DNA from: Pseudomonadota bacterium
GTDB lineage: Bacteria; Pseudomonadota; Gammaproteobacteria; Burkholderiales; Burkholderiaceae_B
NCBI GenBank assembly: GCA_023387815.1
Contig: JAEWHK010000074.1
Location: 1-64,000, forward strand
Length of the DNA stretch: 64,000 nt
Reading direction: 5' to 3'
A program made the position numbers and the translations under genes. The notes under the pieces are model-generated. The model had not been told where the DNA came from, ran no database searches, and worked only from the letters and a program-made list of their open reading frames with translations. How positions within the stretch are numbered: position 1 is the stretch's first letter; every line of letters begins with the position of its first letter. Shown in pieces: positions 43,461 through 51,940 of the stretch.

Positions 43461-44837
43461 ATGAGCAATTCAGGAAAAGTGCAGGCTCAGCAGAACCTTC
43501 ATCGAGCAACGATATCGAGCCTCTTCGGTTCAATTATAGAGTGGTACGATTTTTTTCTATATGGGGTTGTCGCAGGCCTGGTATTTGACAAGCTTTATTT
43601 CCCCGGTGAAAACGAATTTGTATCCACAATGCTGGCCTATGGAACATTCGCCCTGGGATTTGTGGCCAGACCGCTGGGCGGCATCATATTTGGGCATTTT
43701 GGCGATACAGTAGGCCGCAAAAAAATGCTGATGCTGACGCTGCTTTTGATGGGGGGCGCAACGGTCGCAATTGGTCTGATTCCCACTTATGATCATATTG
43801 GTATCTGGGCACCCATTCTATTGCTCTTTTTTCGAATTGTACAAGGTATCGGTCTGGGTGGAGAGTGGGGCGGTGCAGTTCTCATGACCTATGAATCAGC
43901 GCCACAAGCTCGCCGCGGTTTTTTCAGCAGTATCCCCCAGACAGGTATGTCCCTGGGACTGGTACTGGCTTCGGGGGTCGTTGGGCTATTGTCGTGGCTA
44001 CTGACCGACGACGCGTTCCTTTCGTGGGGCTGGCGCGTGGCGTTTCTGTTGAGTGGAGTGATGGCGCTCGTTGGTGGCTATATCCGAAATCACGTTTCCG
44101 AATCGCCCGAGTTTGAAGCGATGAAGAAGGAAGCTGACGCAGATAAGAACCAAGAGAAAGCACCAATGCCACTGGTCGATACGCTGCGGCGGTACCCTCG
44201 CATCATACTTGCTTGCATGGGGGCTCGCATGATTGACGGCGTGTTCTTTAATGTGTTTGGCGTCTACTCGCTTAATTACCTGACAAGGGAACTGGAACTT
44301 CCACGTACGGTTGCCCTGGTTGGGGTGATGATAAGCGCACTATTGATGACATGCTTTATCCCATTCTGGGGCGCCGTGTCAGATCGGGTCGGCAAGGCTC
44401 GCGTTTATGGGCTGGGTGCACTCTTTGCGTCGCTATCGGCATTTCCGGCCTTCTACGTCATGCAGACATTCTCAGGGAACATCTATCTGGTCTGGCTTGC
44501 CATCATTATTCCCTTTGGGATATTTCATGCTGCCGTGTTCGGCACAATGTCGTCGTTCTTCTCTTCGTGTTTTGACGCAAAGGTACGTTATACCGCTATT
44601 TCATTTGTGTACCAGCTGGCGGGAGTCGTAGCCGGCGGACTCACACCGATCATTGCAACTGTATTAACGGATATCAATGGTGGAGATCCATGGCTGCTTT
44701 GCCTTTATGTACTTGCGGCGGGTCTGCTGAGCGTTGCGTGCACACGCTGGATCGCGCGGCATGTGCCCGATCAGGCGACGCATTCAAATAAAGAGAGTGT
44801 ACCCACCGCATTTCAAACATCATCAACCACCTCATGA
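43461..44837 (+). CDS. Metabolite:proton symporter (MHS family MFS)
   Basis: A 458-residue MFS protein with 12 TM helices and MHS-family marks: SLFGSIIEWYDFFLYGVVAGLVF in helix 1, ALGFVARPLGGIIFGHFGDTVGRKKML in loop 2-3, and RIVQGIGLGGEWGGAVLM in helix 4. It imports organic anions with protons. In the HpsN-like operon it is the natural importer of the substrate (HpsU in the described dihydroxypropanesulfonate system is an MFS protein). Sulfonate specificity is inference. Confidence 0.85.
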   Translation: MSNSGKVQAQQNLHRATISSLFGSIIEWYDFFLYGVVAGLVFDKLYFPGENEFVSTMLAYGTFALGFVARPLGGIIFGHFGDTVGRKKMLMLTLLLMGGATVAIGLIPTYDHIGIWAPILLLFFRIVQGIGLGGEWGGAVLMTYESAPQARRGFFSSIPQTGMSLGLVLASGVVGLLSWLLTDDAFLSWGWRVAFLLSGVMALVGGYIRNHVSESPEFEAMKKEADADKNQEKAPMPLVDTLRRYPRIILACMGARMIDGVFFNVFGVYSLNYLTRELELPRTVALVGVMISALLMTCFIPFWGAVSDRVGKARVYGLGALFASLSAFPAFYVMQTFSGNIYLVWLAIIIPFGIFHAAVFGTMSSFFSSCFDAKVRYTAISFVYQLAGVVAGGLTPIIATVLTDINGGDPWLLCLYVLAAGLLSVACTRWIARHVPDQATHSNKESVPTAFQTSSTTS

Positions 44838-44885
44838 TAAGACGCGACGTTCCGGTCAACCGGTTCCGTAACAAGGAGACAATAT

Positions 44886-45890
44886 ATGAAAGCCCTCGTT
44901 TATACAGCACCTAATGAAATGATGATTCAGGAGCGCCCGCTGCCTGATCTGGAGGCGGGAGAAGTCATCGTGCGTGTTGACGCGGCGGGTATTTGTGGTT
45001 CGGATATGCATGCATATCATGGACATGATCCCAGACGTAAACCAGGATTGATCCTGGGGCATGAGTTAGCTGCGACAGTGACACAAAGTGCCGCAGATAC
45101 AATCAAAGTAGGTCAGCGGGTTACGGTAAATCCGTTGATTACTTGCGGGGTTTGTCAGTATTGCATGCAGGGCAGAGATAACCTGTGTAGTAATCGTGGG
45201 ATGGTGGGAATGTCCCGCGCAGGAGCATTTGCACAATTTATGTCTGTTCCTGCCAAATCGGTGATTCCTATTCCAGACGATATGGACTCCGTAGTGGCGG
45301 CGCTGACCGAACCAGCAGCCACGGTGCTTCACGCATTGAATCTGACAATGGAAAAGTTGCATCGTCCGTTGCCAGAGGGGCGTGTACTGGTGATAGGGGG
45401 AGGCGCAATCGGTCTGTTGACCGCTATTCTACTTCGCGCATATGGTTGTAAACGCGTTGAGCTTGCTGAGACCAATGCGTTGAGAAGATCATCAGCTGAA
45501 CAGCATGCGGGTTGTATTACTATCGATCCTTTGGAAGCAGCGCCCGCACAGGACAGTTATGATTTGGTCGTTGATGCCGTCGGCGCAAAACCCACGCGTA
45601 ACACAGCGTTAAGCAGCGTACGCCCGGGTGGTGTGATCCTGCATATCGGTCTTCAGGATTGGGCCAGCGAAATAGATATGCGCAAGCTTACGCTGGCTGA
45701 AATCACCTTATTGGGCACGTATACGTATACCCTGGCAGATATGCATGCAACGGTCAATGCCTTGCACAATGGTACGTTTGGTGATCTTTCGTGGGTAGAG
45801 ACGCGCTCTCTTGATGAGGGGGCAGCGACATTTGCCGAGCTGGATCGCGGAAATATCGCGTCCGGAAAAGTCGTTCTTTTGCCTCAATAA
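44886..45890 (+). CDS. Zinc-dependent alcohol dehydrogenase in the HpsN-like operon
   Basis: A 334-residue medium-chain dehydrogenase. Catalytic zinc site AAGICGSDMHAYHGH and GHELA; structural zinc cysteines in CGVCQYCMQGRDNLC; nucleotide fold VLVIGGGAIGLLTAI. It resembles sorbitol, galactitol-phosphate and threonine dehydrogenases, which oxidise secondary alcohols. With the SDR it would handle the 2-hydroxyl of a C3 diol. AAGGAG precedes the ATG, and the gene ends the operon; no clear terminator hairpin was seen. Confidence 0.86.
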   Translation: MKALVYTAPNEMMIQERPLPDLEAGEVIVRVDAAGICGSDMHAYHGHDPRRKPGLILGHELAATVTQSAADTIKVGQRVTVNPLITCGVCQYCMQGRDNLCSNRGMVGMSRAGAFAQFMSVPAKSVIPIPDDMDSVVAALTEPAATVLHALNLTMEKLHRPLPEGRVLVIGGGAIGLLTAILLRAYGCKRVELAETNALRRSSAEQHAGCITIDPLEAAPAQDSYDLVVDAVGAKPTRNTALSSVRPGGVILHIGLQDWASEIDMRKLTLAEITLLGTYTYTLADMHATVNALHNGTFGDLSWVETRSLDEGAATFAELDRGNIASGKVVLLPQ

Positions 45891-46198
45891 CTCCGCTTAT
45901 TTCTGATCTTACAGCGGAACATTGCGCAATTCGCCCGGAATTTGAATAAAGTCTTTCACTGCCAGTCCTCCTTTTGAATCCACTGCATCAGGGGGCTGGC
46001 TCGCTGATCCTACTGCATTGCTGGGTCAATGATCCGGGCAAAAAGATCGCAGGCGCACACATAGACCTCGAAAATATCCCAACTTTTGCTTGACATGATA
46101 TCAACCAACTAGTAGGATGGCTCACATTCTTAATGTGAACAGCCGAGTCCGGCCTCCCTTGTCAGAGTCAGACCTGTACAAATACAAGACGTTTTATT
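45891..46198. other. Intergenic region with the TetR promoter
   Basis: About 300 bases after the dehydrogenase operon. The right half holds the TetR gene's promoter and operator (46090-46118). The rest shows no gene or terminator. Confidence 0.5.
46090..46118 (+). promoter_or_regulatory. Promoter of the TetR gene with operator in the spacer
   Basis: TTGACA (46090-46095), 17-base spacer, TAGGAT (46113-46118). Within the spacer and -10 lies the near-palindrome CCAACTAGTAGG (46105-46116). The ACTAGT core recurs before the membrane-protein gene at 46843-46856, so the same TetR protein probably binds both. Confidence 0.75.
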
Positions 46199-46786
46199 AT
46201 GAGCCTCGAACTTTCCCCCAGGGCAACTGAAATTGCCGAGCATACGAAGCAATTGATTGCTGCGGGCGGCTACAACGGCTTTAGCTATGCGGATATCTCC
46301 GAGCGGGTGCATATTGGTAAAGCCAGCATCCATCATCATTTCCCGAGCAAAGCAGATCTGGTGCATGCCGTTGTTCTACGACACCGCGAACAGTCGCGGG
46401 AAGGACTGGCCGCGCTTGATCAGAACATCAGCGATGCGTCGGCACGCCTGAAGACCTACACCGATTACTGGGCCGGTTGTATTCGTGACGGTCAATTGCC
46501 TATATGCATCTGCGCCATGCTGGGTGCAGAATTGCCCATGCTTCCGCAAGAGGTTGCCGAAGAGGTTCAGCGATATTTTGAAGACCTGACCGCCTGGCTG
46601 CAAGCCGTGCTGGAGGCAGGCGAGGCACAGGGAAAATTTCATTTGCGCGATAGTGCTTTTGTTGAAGCGCAATCCTTTATGTCCATCGTACACGGCGCGA
46701 TGCTGACGGCTCGGGCTTTGAAGAGTCCCGAGGCATTCGAAGCGATTTCTCGAACGGCGATCAGCCAATTGACCAGATCAACCTGA
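46199..46786 (+). CDS. TetR-family regulator
   Basis: A 195-residue TetR protein. The HTH covers ATEIAEHTKQLIAAGGYNGFSYADI, then VHIGKASIHHHFPSKADLV, a standard TetR recognition region. The ligand domain begins about 60 and has the RLKTYTDYWAGCIRD, then CICAMLGAELP pattern of the TetR_C group found next to YkoE-like or membrane genes. Its own promoter and that of the next gene share a CAACTAGT element, so it likely represses itself and the membrane protein. Ligand unknown. Confidence 0.87.
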   Translation: MSLELSPRATEIAEHTKQLIAAGGYNGFSYADISERVHIGKASIHHHFPSKADLVHAVVLRHREQSREGLAALDQNISDASARLKTYTDYWAGCIRDGQLPICICAMLGAELPMLPQEVAEEVQRYFEDLTAWLQAVLEAGEAQGKFHLRDSAFVEAQSFMSIVHGAMLTARALKSPEAFEAISRTAISQLTRST

Positions 46787-46842
46787 TCTGTCGGTGCGAT
46801 AAAAAGAGTCGAATCGCACCTTATTTTTTACCTATATAACCG

Positions 46843-46856
46843 ATCAACTAGTTGAT
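46843..46856 (+). promoter_or_regulatory. Perfect 14-base palindrome, likely TetR operator
   Basis: ATCAACTAGTTGAT is a perfect palindrome 65 bases before the membrane protein start and shares the core CAACTAGT with the site in the tetR promoter. This supports one regulator for both genes. Confidence 0.75.
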
Positions 46857-46920
46857 AAATTTTATATTGTTGGCATCTCGCCAACTACGATCAAACGATA
46901 CTTTCAAGGAGTTACTCTCT

Positions 46921-47424
46921 ATGCCTCATCCTCTTTCCGCCCTGGGCGCCGGCCATACCATCATCAGCCTCATTCCGCTAGTCGCGGGTGTCTACAGCTT
47001 TGCACGTTACCGCAAAATTGACTACGCAAGACCCGTCGGCAAGACTTATCTTATCGGCCTGTTGCTGACCGTATTAACGTCATTTGGTCTATCGAGCTCT
47101 GGTGGCTTTAACGTTGGTCATGCGTTGGGCATTCTGGCACTGTTGGCCGCAGGCGGTGCGTTGTATGTGCCGCGGATGTCGTTCCTGGGACGCTTGCGCC
47201 CCTACCTTTCCCAGCTTGGTCTCACATTCAGTTTCTTTCTGCTTATGGTGCCAGGAATCAATGAAACCCTGACGCGTCTGCCTGTCGCGCATCCTCTGGC
47301 AGACGGCCCCGCTTCCCCTGTGGTGCGCGGTGCTTTGGGGATCTGGGTCCTTCTTTTTATCGTGGGATTTGTGCTGCAGAGTTGGTGGACGCATACGCAG
47401 CGCAGGGGCGGCGGTACGGCTTAG
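46921..47424 (+). CDS. Hypothetical multi-pass membrane protein controlled by TetR
   Basis: A 167-residue protein with four to five TM helices (about 8-25, 43-60, 64-82, 95-112 and 137-155) and short charged loops (FARYRKIDYARPVGKTY, SWWTHTQRR end). I do not recognise a named family; the pattern LGAGHTIISLIPLVAGVYSF is seen in small conserved inner-membrane proteins. AAGGAG lies before ATG 46921. It ends four bases into the convergent LysR gene. The shared operator suggests that it is the target of the TetR protein, perhaps for export or tolerance of a small hydrophobic compound, which is inference. Confidence 0.7.
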   Translation: MPHPLSALGAGHTIISLIPLVAGVYSFARYRKIDYARPVGKTYLIGLLLTVLTSFGLSSSGGFNVGHALGILALLAAGGALYVPRMSFLGRLRPYLSQLGLTFSFFLLMVPGINETLTRLPVAHPLADGPASPVVRGALGIWVLLFIVGFVLQSWWTHTQRRGGGTA

Positions 47425-48335
47425 TCAGACACGGTCCCCTGATTGCCTCCCAAATCGCTGCGCATAGTGTCCAGAAAATTGCTTGCGGCCGCAGAAAGCG
47501 ATCGACCCGTACGCGTCAAAATACCGATTTCCCTCTGAACGATAGGCTGGCCAAGCTTGAGTACTGCCAAGCCGGATACATCCATCAGACGCAGTGCCAG
47601 ACGGGGGATGGGTGCTACGCCGAGCCCGGCAGACACCATAGCGCCGACTACCGATATATTGGTGGCTTCATATTTGGGAGTGATCGAAAGGCCAAGATTG
47701 CCGAGCACGCGGTCAACGATGGGTCGAATACTACTTGCCGGCCCGCTGGCCACCACCGGATGGGTTGTCAGTTCGCGCCAATCGGCCTGCCGGCGTCGTG
47801 CCAAAGTTGCTTTACGGCTGCAGATCAGGACAAAGTCGTCGCATGTGAAAGGCTCAAATGATACTTGGCCGGGAGAGGTGGGCGCGACCGAAATGCCGAA
47901 ATCTGCTCGTCCATCAGAGACCATTTCAAGAACAAACTCGTTGGACAACGGCACCAGCGAAATTGTCACCCGAGGATGTGATTGCTCGAATCTGAACATG
48001 ATTTCCGGTAGCAACGCTGCAGCGGAAGGCAGACACGCAATCGTAATCAAGCCTTTTCGTCCCGTCACGAACTCAGACAGGTCGCTTAGAGAGTCATGGA
48101 ATTCAGCAACAATGCGGCGCGCGATCGGCAACAGTTCTTCACCTGCACGTGTCAATTCCACCCGACGCGTGTTGCGATCAAGCAATCGGGTTCCCAGCTT
48201 TACCTCTGCTGACTGAATGATGCGACTGAATGCTGGTTGTGAAACATGAAAACGTTCGGCTGCACGACGAAAGTTACAGGTCTGTGCGACTAGCAGGAAC
48301 GCTTCCAACTCATGCACGGTTAAAGTCGTGGTCAT
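47421..48335 (-). CDS. LysR-family regulator of the Bug/AtuA genes
   Basis: A 304-residue LysR protein. HTH TVHELEAFLLVAQTCNFRRAAERFHVSQPAFSRIIQSAE, ligand domain from about 90 (LITIACLPSAAALLPEIMF). It is divergent from the Bug/AtuA genes with 155 bases between, so it is likely their activator. The branch resembles CbbR/CynR-like regulators of aromatic or carboxylate catabolism. Inducer unknown. Confidence 0.86.
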   Translation of the reverse strand: MTTTLTVHELEAFLLVAQTCNFRRAAERFHVSQPAFSRIIQSAEVKLGTRLLDRNTRRVELTRAGEELLPIARRIVAEFHDSLSDLSEFVTGRKGLITIACLPSAAALLPEIMFRFEQSHPRVTISLVPLSNEFVLEMVSDGRADFGISVAPTSPGQVSFEPFTCDDFVLICSRKATLARRRQADWRELTTHPVVASGPASSIRPIVDRVLGNLGLSITPKYEATNISVVGAMVSAGLGVAPIPRLALRLMDVSGLAVLKLGQPIVQREIGILTRTGRSLSAAASNFLDTMRSDLGGNQGTVSD

Positions 48336-48490
48336 TTCAGTCTCCGACTATTGATAATTAAAACGCATCAAATTGATAAGATAAATTCACTTCCGCTATC
48401 AGTTTGCCCTATCTAAACTATCCGTACAAGTAAGAAAACAGCAGGCAAACCCATACGAATCCATCTGCTGCAAGATACCGAGGAGACCAA

Positions 48491-49458
48491 ATGAAATTAC
48501 TTACCTACTTGTACTCGGCGCTAGCGCTGTCCGTGACAATGACACCATCTTCCTTCGCGCAGCAGGCGTACCCCTCAAAACCGATCCGTATGGTGGTGCC
48601 ATTTGGCGCAGGCAGCGGTACCGACCAAGTGGCACGCGCGCTGGCACAAACAATAGGGCAGGCAGACAAGGTAACTATGGTGGTGGAGAACCGGCCCGGT
48701 GGCAACGGTTTTATCGCAGCACAGGATGTTGCAAATGCGAAACCTGACGGTTACACCATACTGCTGACTACGAATAGCACCCATGCGGCAGCCGAGCATT
48801 TGTACAAGAACGTGCCATACGATCCGGTCAAGGACTTCACGCCCATCGCGCTGCTGCGCAAGGGATACCTTGTTATGGTTACCAAACCCGATTTTCCGGC
48901 CACCACTGTTGCGGAATTTACCACCCAGGCAAAAAAAGAACCCGGCAAGCTGAATTTTGGTAGCGGCAGTTCGTCGTCGCGTGTGTCGGCCGAGCTGTAT
49001 AAGCAACTCGCGGATGTCGATCTCGTCCACGTCCCATACAAGAGCAATCCGAACGCCCTCAACGATCTGATGGGCGGACTGATTCAGGTGATGTTTGTAG
49101 ATACCTCGTCGGCCGTCAGCCTGGTCACAAATGGCAAATTGCGTGGTCTGGCGGTAAGCAGCAAGCAACGACTCGATATTCTACCGTCTGTTCCGACATG
49201 AAGGAAGCGGGTGTGAAAGGGTACGAAATGTCATATTGGACTGCAGTTTACCTGCCGGCCAACGCTCCTCCTGACATCGCGGCCCGGCTTAGCGATATTC
49301 TCAAGAAGGCAATGGGTTCGACTGAGTTGAAGCAACTGACGAAAAAAACCGGAACCGAAGTGGCGTTCGGTGATGGTGAAGCTCTGAAACAATTTCAAGC
49401 AGAAGAAACTGAAAAGTGGGCCAGGATTATCAAAACCGCAGGTATTAAACCGGAGTAG
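48491..49458 (+). pseudogene. Bug-family receptor split by a frameshift
   Basis: Two adjoining frames together make a complete Bug receptor. The first (48491-49201, 236 residues) carries the signal peptide and motifs IRMVVPFGAGSGTDQVARAL, VVENRPGGNGF and VHVPYKSNPNALNDLMGG and stops at LPSVPT. The second (49198-49458) continues MKEAGVKGYEMSYWTAVYLP to the family end. The join reads CCGACATGAAGG: one missing base after ACA would restore SVPTMKEAG. The two frames overlap by ATGA, so coupled translation of two halves is conceivable, but a broken gene or sequencing error is likelier. GAGGAG precedes the start. Confidence 0.85.
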
Positions 49459-49462
49459 TCGT

Positions 49463-50812
49463 ATGACAAAAAAACGTATCCGGGTTGGTGCGGGATCAGG
49501 CTTTTCCGATGACCGTATGGAACCCGCGCTGGAACTTGCGGAACACGGTGATATCGACTATCTGGTATTCGAATGTTTGGCAGAACGCACGATTGCTCGC
49601 GAAACCCTGACGCGCCTGAAGAATCCGCAAATGGGGTACACGCCGTATCTTTCGGACCGTATGCGTCTTGTTTTGCCGGAGTGCATGCGGCGCGGTATAC
49701 GAATCGTGACCAACATGGGTGCCGCCAATCCACTGCAAGCGGCTCGTGTCGTGCGCGAAGAGGCGCAAAACCTGGGCCTGGCAGTACCGAGTGTTGCCTC
49801 TGTAACGGGTGATGATGTGACAGAAGTTATTCGCGCCAATCCGCAACTGCCGTTGCTGGAAAGCGGTGAGCCGGTGGAGTCGTTATTGCCACGCCTGGCA
49901 GCGGCCAATGCCTATTTGGGAGCCGATATCATCTCCGAGGCATTGCGAAGGGATGCCCAGATTGTCGTGACAGGTCGGGTGGCTGATCCTTCACTCTTTC
50001 TGGGCTGCATGCTGCATGGTTTGGGATGGGCTTATGACGACTATCCGAGGCTGGCGGCCGGTACTTTTGCTGGTCACCTGATGGAATGCGCTGCACAGCT
50101 GACCGGCGGATGCTTTGCTGACCTGCCTCGCAAACCGGTTCCGGATATGGCACGCATCGGATTTCCATTTGCAGATATCGGGATGGATGGCGAAGTCCAG
50201 TTCGGTAAAGTGCAGGGCTCTGGGGGGCGCCTGGATGTAGCCACTTGCACCGAACAGGCGTTATATGAGATGCACGACCCCGCCCGATATATCACACCAG
50301 ATTGTGTGCTTGACATCACTCAGGCCGAATTTCGCCAGATTGCCGAAAACCGTGTGGCAATGATCGGAGCCCAGGGGCATGCGCGCACGTCCAGCTATAA
50401 AGTGGTGGTGGGTTACCACGATGGCTGGATTGGCGAAGGTGAAGTTGGCTATGCGGGGCCAAACGCGCTCGGGCGCGCTCGAATGTCGGAGCAAATCGTG
50501 CGTGAACGCCTTGCCTTGCGCGGGTTTACCTATCCCGAAATCCGGGTCGATTACATTGGCATTTCCAGCCTGCACGGCAATATGCCTGGCAGGCCAGAGC
50601 CGTACGAATTGCGATTACGGGTTGCTGCGCGTAGTGACGACCGCAAGAAAGCTGAAGCTGTGGGCTTTGAGGTACGTACATTGAACGTCAACGGTCCGGC
50701 GGGCGGGGGCGGTGGAACCAATTCGGTGCGTCAGGTGATCGGGGTGAAATCTTTGCTCTTGCCGCGCGAACAAGTTCGCCCGGAAATTGTGATGAATGGA
50801 GGGACGGCATGA
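49463..50812 (+). CDS. AtuA-like protein (DUF1446)
   Basis: A 449-residue cytoplasmic protein of the acyclic terpene utilisation AtuA family. Family marks are RVGAGSGFSDDRMEPALEL at the start, YLVFECLAERTIA, VTNMGAANP, IVVTGRVADPSLFLG and LHGNMPGRPEPYELRLRVAAR near the end. AtuA occurs in the citronellol/geraniol pathway, but paralogues accompany many Bug-linked carboxylate operons and their chemistry is unproven. It follows the Bug gene by four bases and overlaps the next gene by ATGA, so the three form one operon. Confidence 0.82.
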   Translation: MTKKRIRVGAGSGFSDDRMEPALELAEHGDIDYLVFECLAERTIARETLTRLKNPQMGYTPYLSDRMRLVLPECMRRGIRIVTNMGAANPLQAARVVREEAQNLGLAVPSVASVTGDDVTEVIRANPQLPLLESGEPVESLLPRLAAANAYLGADIISEALRRDAQIVVTGRVADPSLFLGCMLHGLGWAYDDYPRLAAGTFAGHLMECAAQLTGGCFADLPRKPVPDMARIGFPFADIGMDGEVQFGKVQGSGGRLDVATCTEQALYEMHDPARYITPDCVLDITQAEFRQIAENRVAMIGAQGHARTSSYKVVVGYHDGWIGEGEVGYAGPNALGRARMSEQIVRERLALRGFTYPEIRVDYIGISSLHGNMPGRPEPYELRLRVAARSDDRKKAEAVGFEVRTLNVNGPAGGGGGTNSVRQVIGVKSLLLPREQVRPEIVMNGGTA

Positions 50813-51117
50813 CCAAAGTCTATGAATTGGGACACTCTCGCGCCGGCGACAAAGGAAATACATCAAATGTATCGGTGATTGCTTATGATGAAGCCGCTTG
50901 GGAAAGACTGCGCCGAGAACTGACTGTTGAGCGAGTTATGCAGGCATATTGGCATGTAGCCCAGGGACCGGTGACGCGTTACGAACTGCCTAGGCTGCGC
51001 GCATTGAATTTTGTGATCGAGAACGCTTTGGGTGGCGGCGTGACCACCTCGCTGGCCATAGATGCACACGGAAAGACGCTGTCGTATGTGATGCAGGATA
51101 TTGATTTGCCGGAATAG
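50809..51117 (+). CDS. AtuA-associated small protein
   Basis: A 102-residue protein, KVYELGHSRAGDKGNTSNVSVIAYD at the start and LGGGVTTSLAIDAHGKTLSYVMQDIDLPE at the end. It matches the ferredoxin-like domain that many AtuA proteins carry fused at the C-terminus; here it is a separate gene starting in an ATGA overlap with AtuA, so the two very probably form one complex. No catalytic motif is visible beyond conserved SRAGDKG. Confidence 0.82.
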   Translation: MTKVYELGHSRAGDKGNTSNVSVIAYDEAAWERLRRELTVERVMQAYWHVAQGPVTRYELPRLRALNFVIENALGGGVTTSLAIDAHGKTLSYVMQDIDLPE

Positions 51118-51203
51118 CAATACAGAGAACGGTTGCGGGTCTGGACCCACTTTAGGTCCGCCCCGCTTTCATTAAAAGATTGTCATAAAGAAAAAATACA
51201 CAT

Positions 51204-51221
51204 ATACTTGTATACAAGTAT
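51204..51221. promoter_or_regulatory. Perfect 18-base palindrome, likely GntR operator
   Basis: ATACTTGTATACAAGTAT is a perfect palindrome 17 bases before the GntR gene start. The TTGTATACAA core fits the FadR/FCD-class consensus of GntR regulators. It lies where binding would control the regulator and its downstream catabolic operon. Confidence 0.85.
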
Positions 51222-51237
51222 ACAAATTTTGAGAAAA

Positions 51238-51906
51238 ATGATGATCGCTTACCAAGAACACGCTTTTGATCCTCTCTGGATGACTGTTGCCAATACGCTT
51301 CGCGAGCAAATCTTGCAAGGCCATATCAGGCATGGGGAATTGTTATCTGAAAACAAGCTCGCCAGTGAATTTGACGTAAGCCGCACGCCAGTACGTGAAG
51401 CGCTACGCCTTTTAATGGAAGAAGGGCTCGTCGAAATGCTGGCAGGGCGCAAGGTTCGGGTGGTTGTGCCGCGCCTGGAAGATATCAACGAAATTTACCA
51501 GATACGCTGGATTCTGGAGTCGGCAGCATTGCATGAACTGGGTCAGAATCCGGTTTTGGCCAAGAAAGTGTCCGGTGAGCTCAGAGCATGTCTTGAGCAG
51601 GCACGCCAGGCGCTGGATAACAAAAGCGTCTCGCAACTGGCGACAGCAAACGAGAAGTTTCACGGGGCGCTTATATCAGCCTTGAGGAATCAGCGTATCA
51701 GTGCGCAATTTCGGACCATCCACAATTTGATCACTCTATATCGTAGACAGTCTTTGGAGAGCGACAGCTGGGCCGTGACGGGCGACGAGGAGCATATGCA
51801 ACTGGTGCAATTCATAGAGCGGGGGGAAATCAACGGAGCTCTGGATCTGCTTAAACGACACCTCTGCGAAGCGAAAAAAGTGTTGCGGGAATATCTGGAG
51901 CGGTAG
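51238..51906 (+). CDS. GntR-family regulator (FCD domain)
   Basis: A 222-residue GntR regulator. Winged helix at 12-75 (LREQILQGHIRHGELLSENKLA, then VSRTPVREALRLLMEEGLV) and an all-helical FCD ligand domain from about 85 (EDINEIYQIRWILESAALHEL). ATG 51238 is the start; the frame continues upstream without family sequence and through the operator. It heads the group Bug, FAD oxidoreductase and DsbA-fold isomerase. FCD regulators usually respond to carboxylates with a bound metal, suiting a Bug-linked substrate. Confidence 0.87.
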   Translation: MMIAYQEHAFDPLWMTVANTLREQILQGHIRHGELLSENKLASEFDVSRTPVREALRLLMEEGLVEMLAGRKVRVVVPRLEDINEIYQIRWILESAALHELGQNPVLAKKVSGELRACLEQARQALDNKSVSQLATANEKFHGALISALRNQRISAQFRTIHNLITLYRRQSLESDSWAVTGDEEHMQLVQFIERGEINGALDLLKRHLCEAKKVLREYLER

Positions 51907-51940
51907 CGGCAAATATTAAAAAGGAATCAGGAGACAAGTC

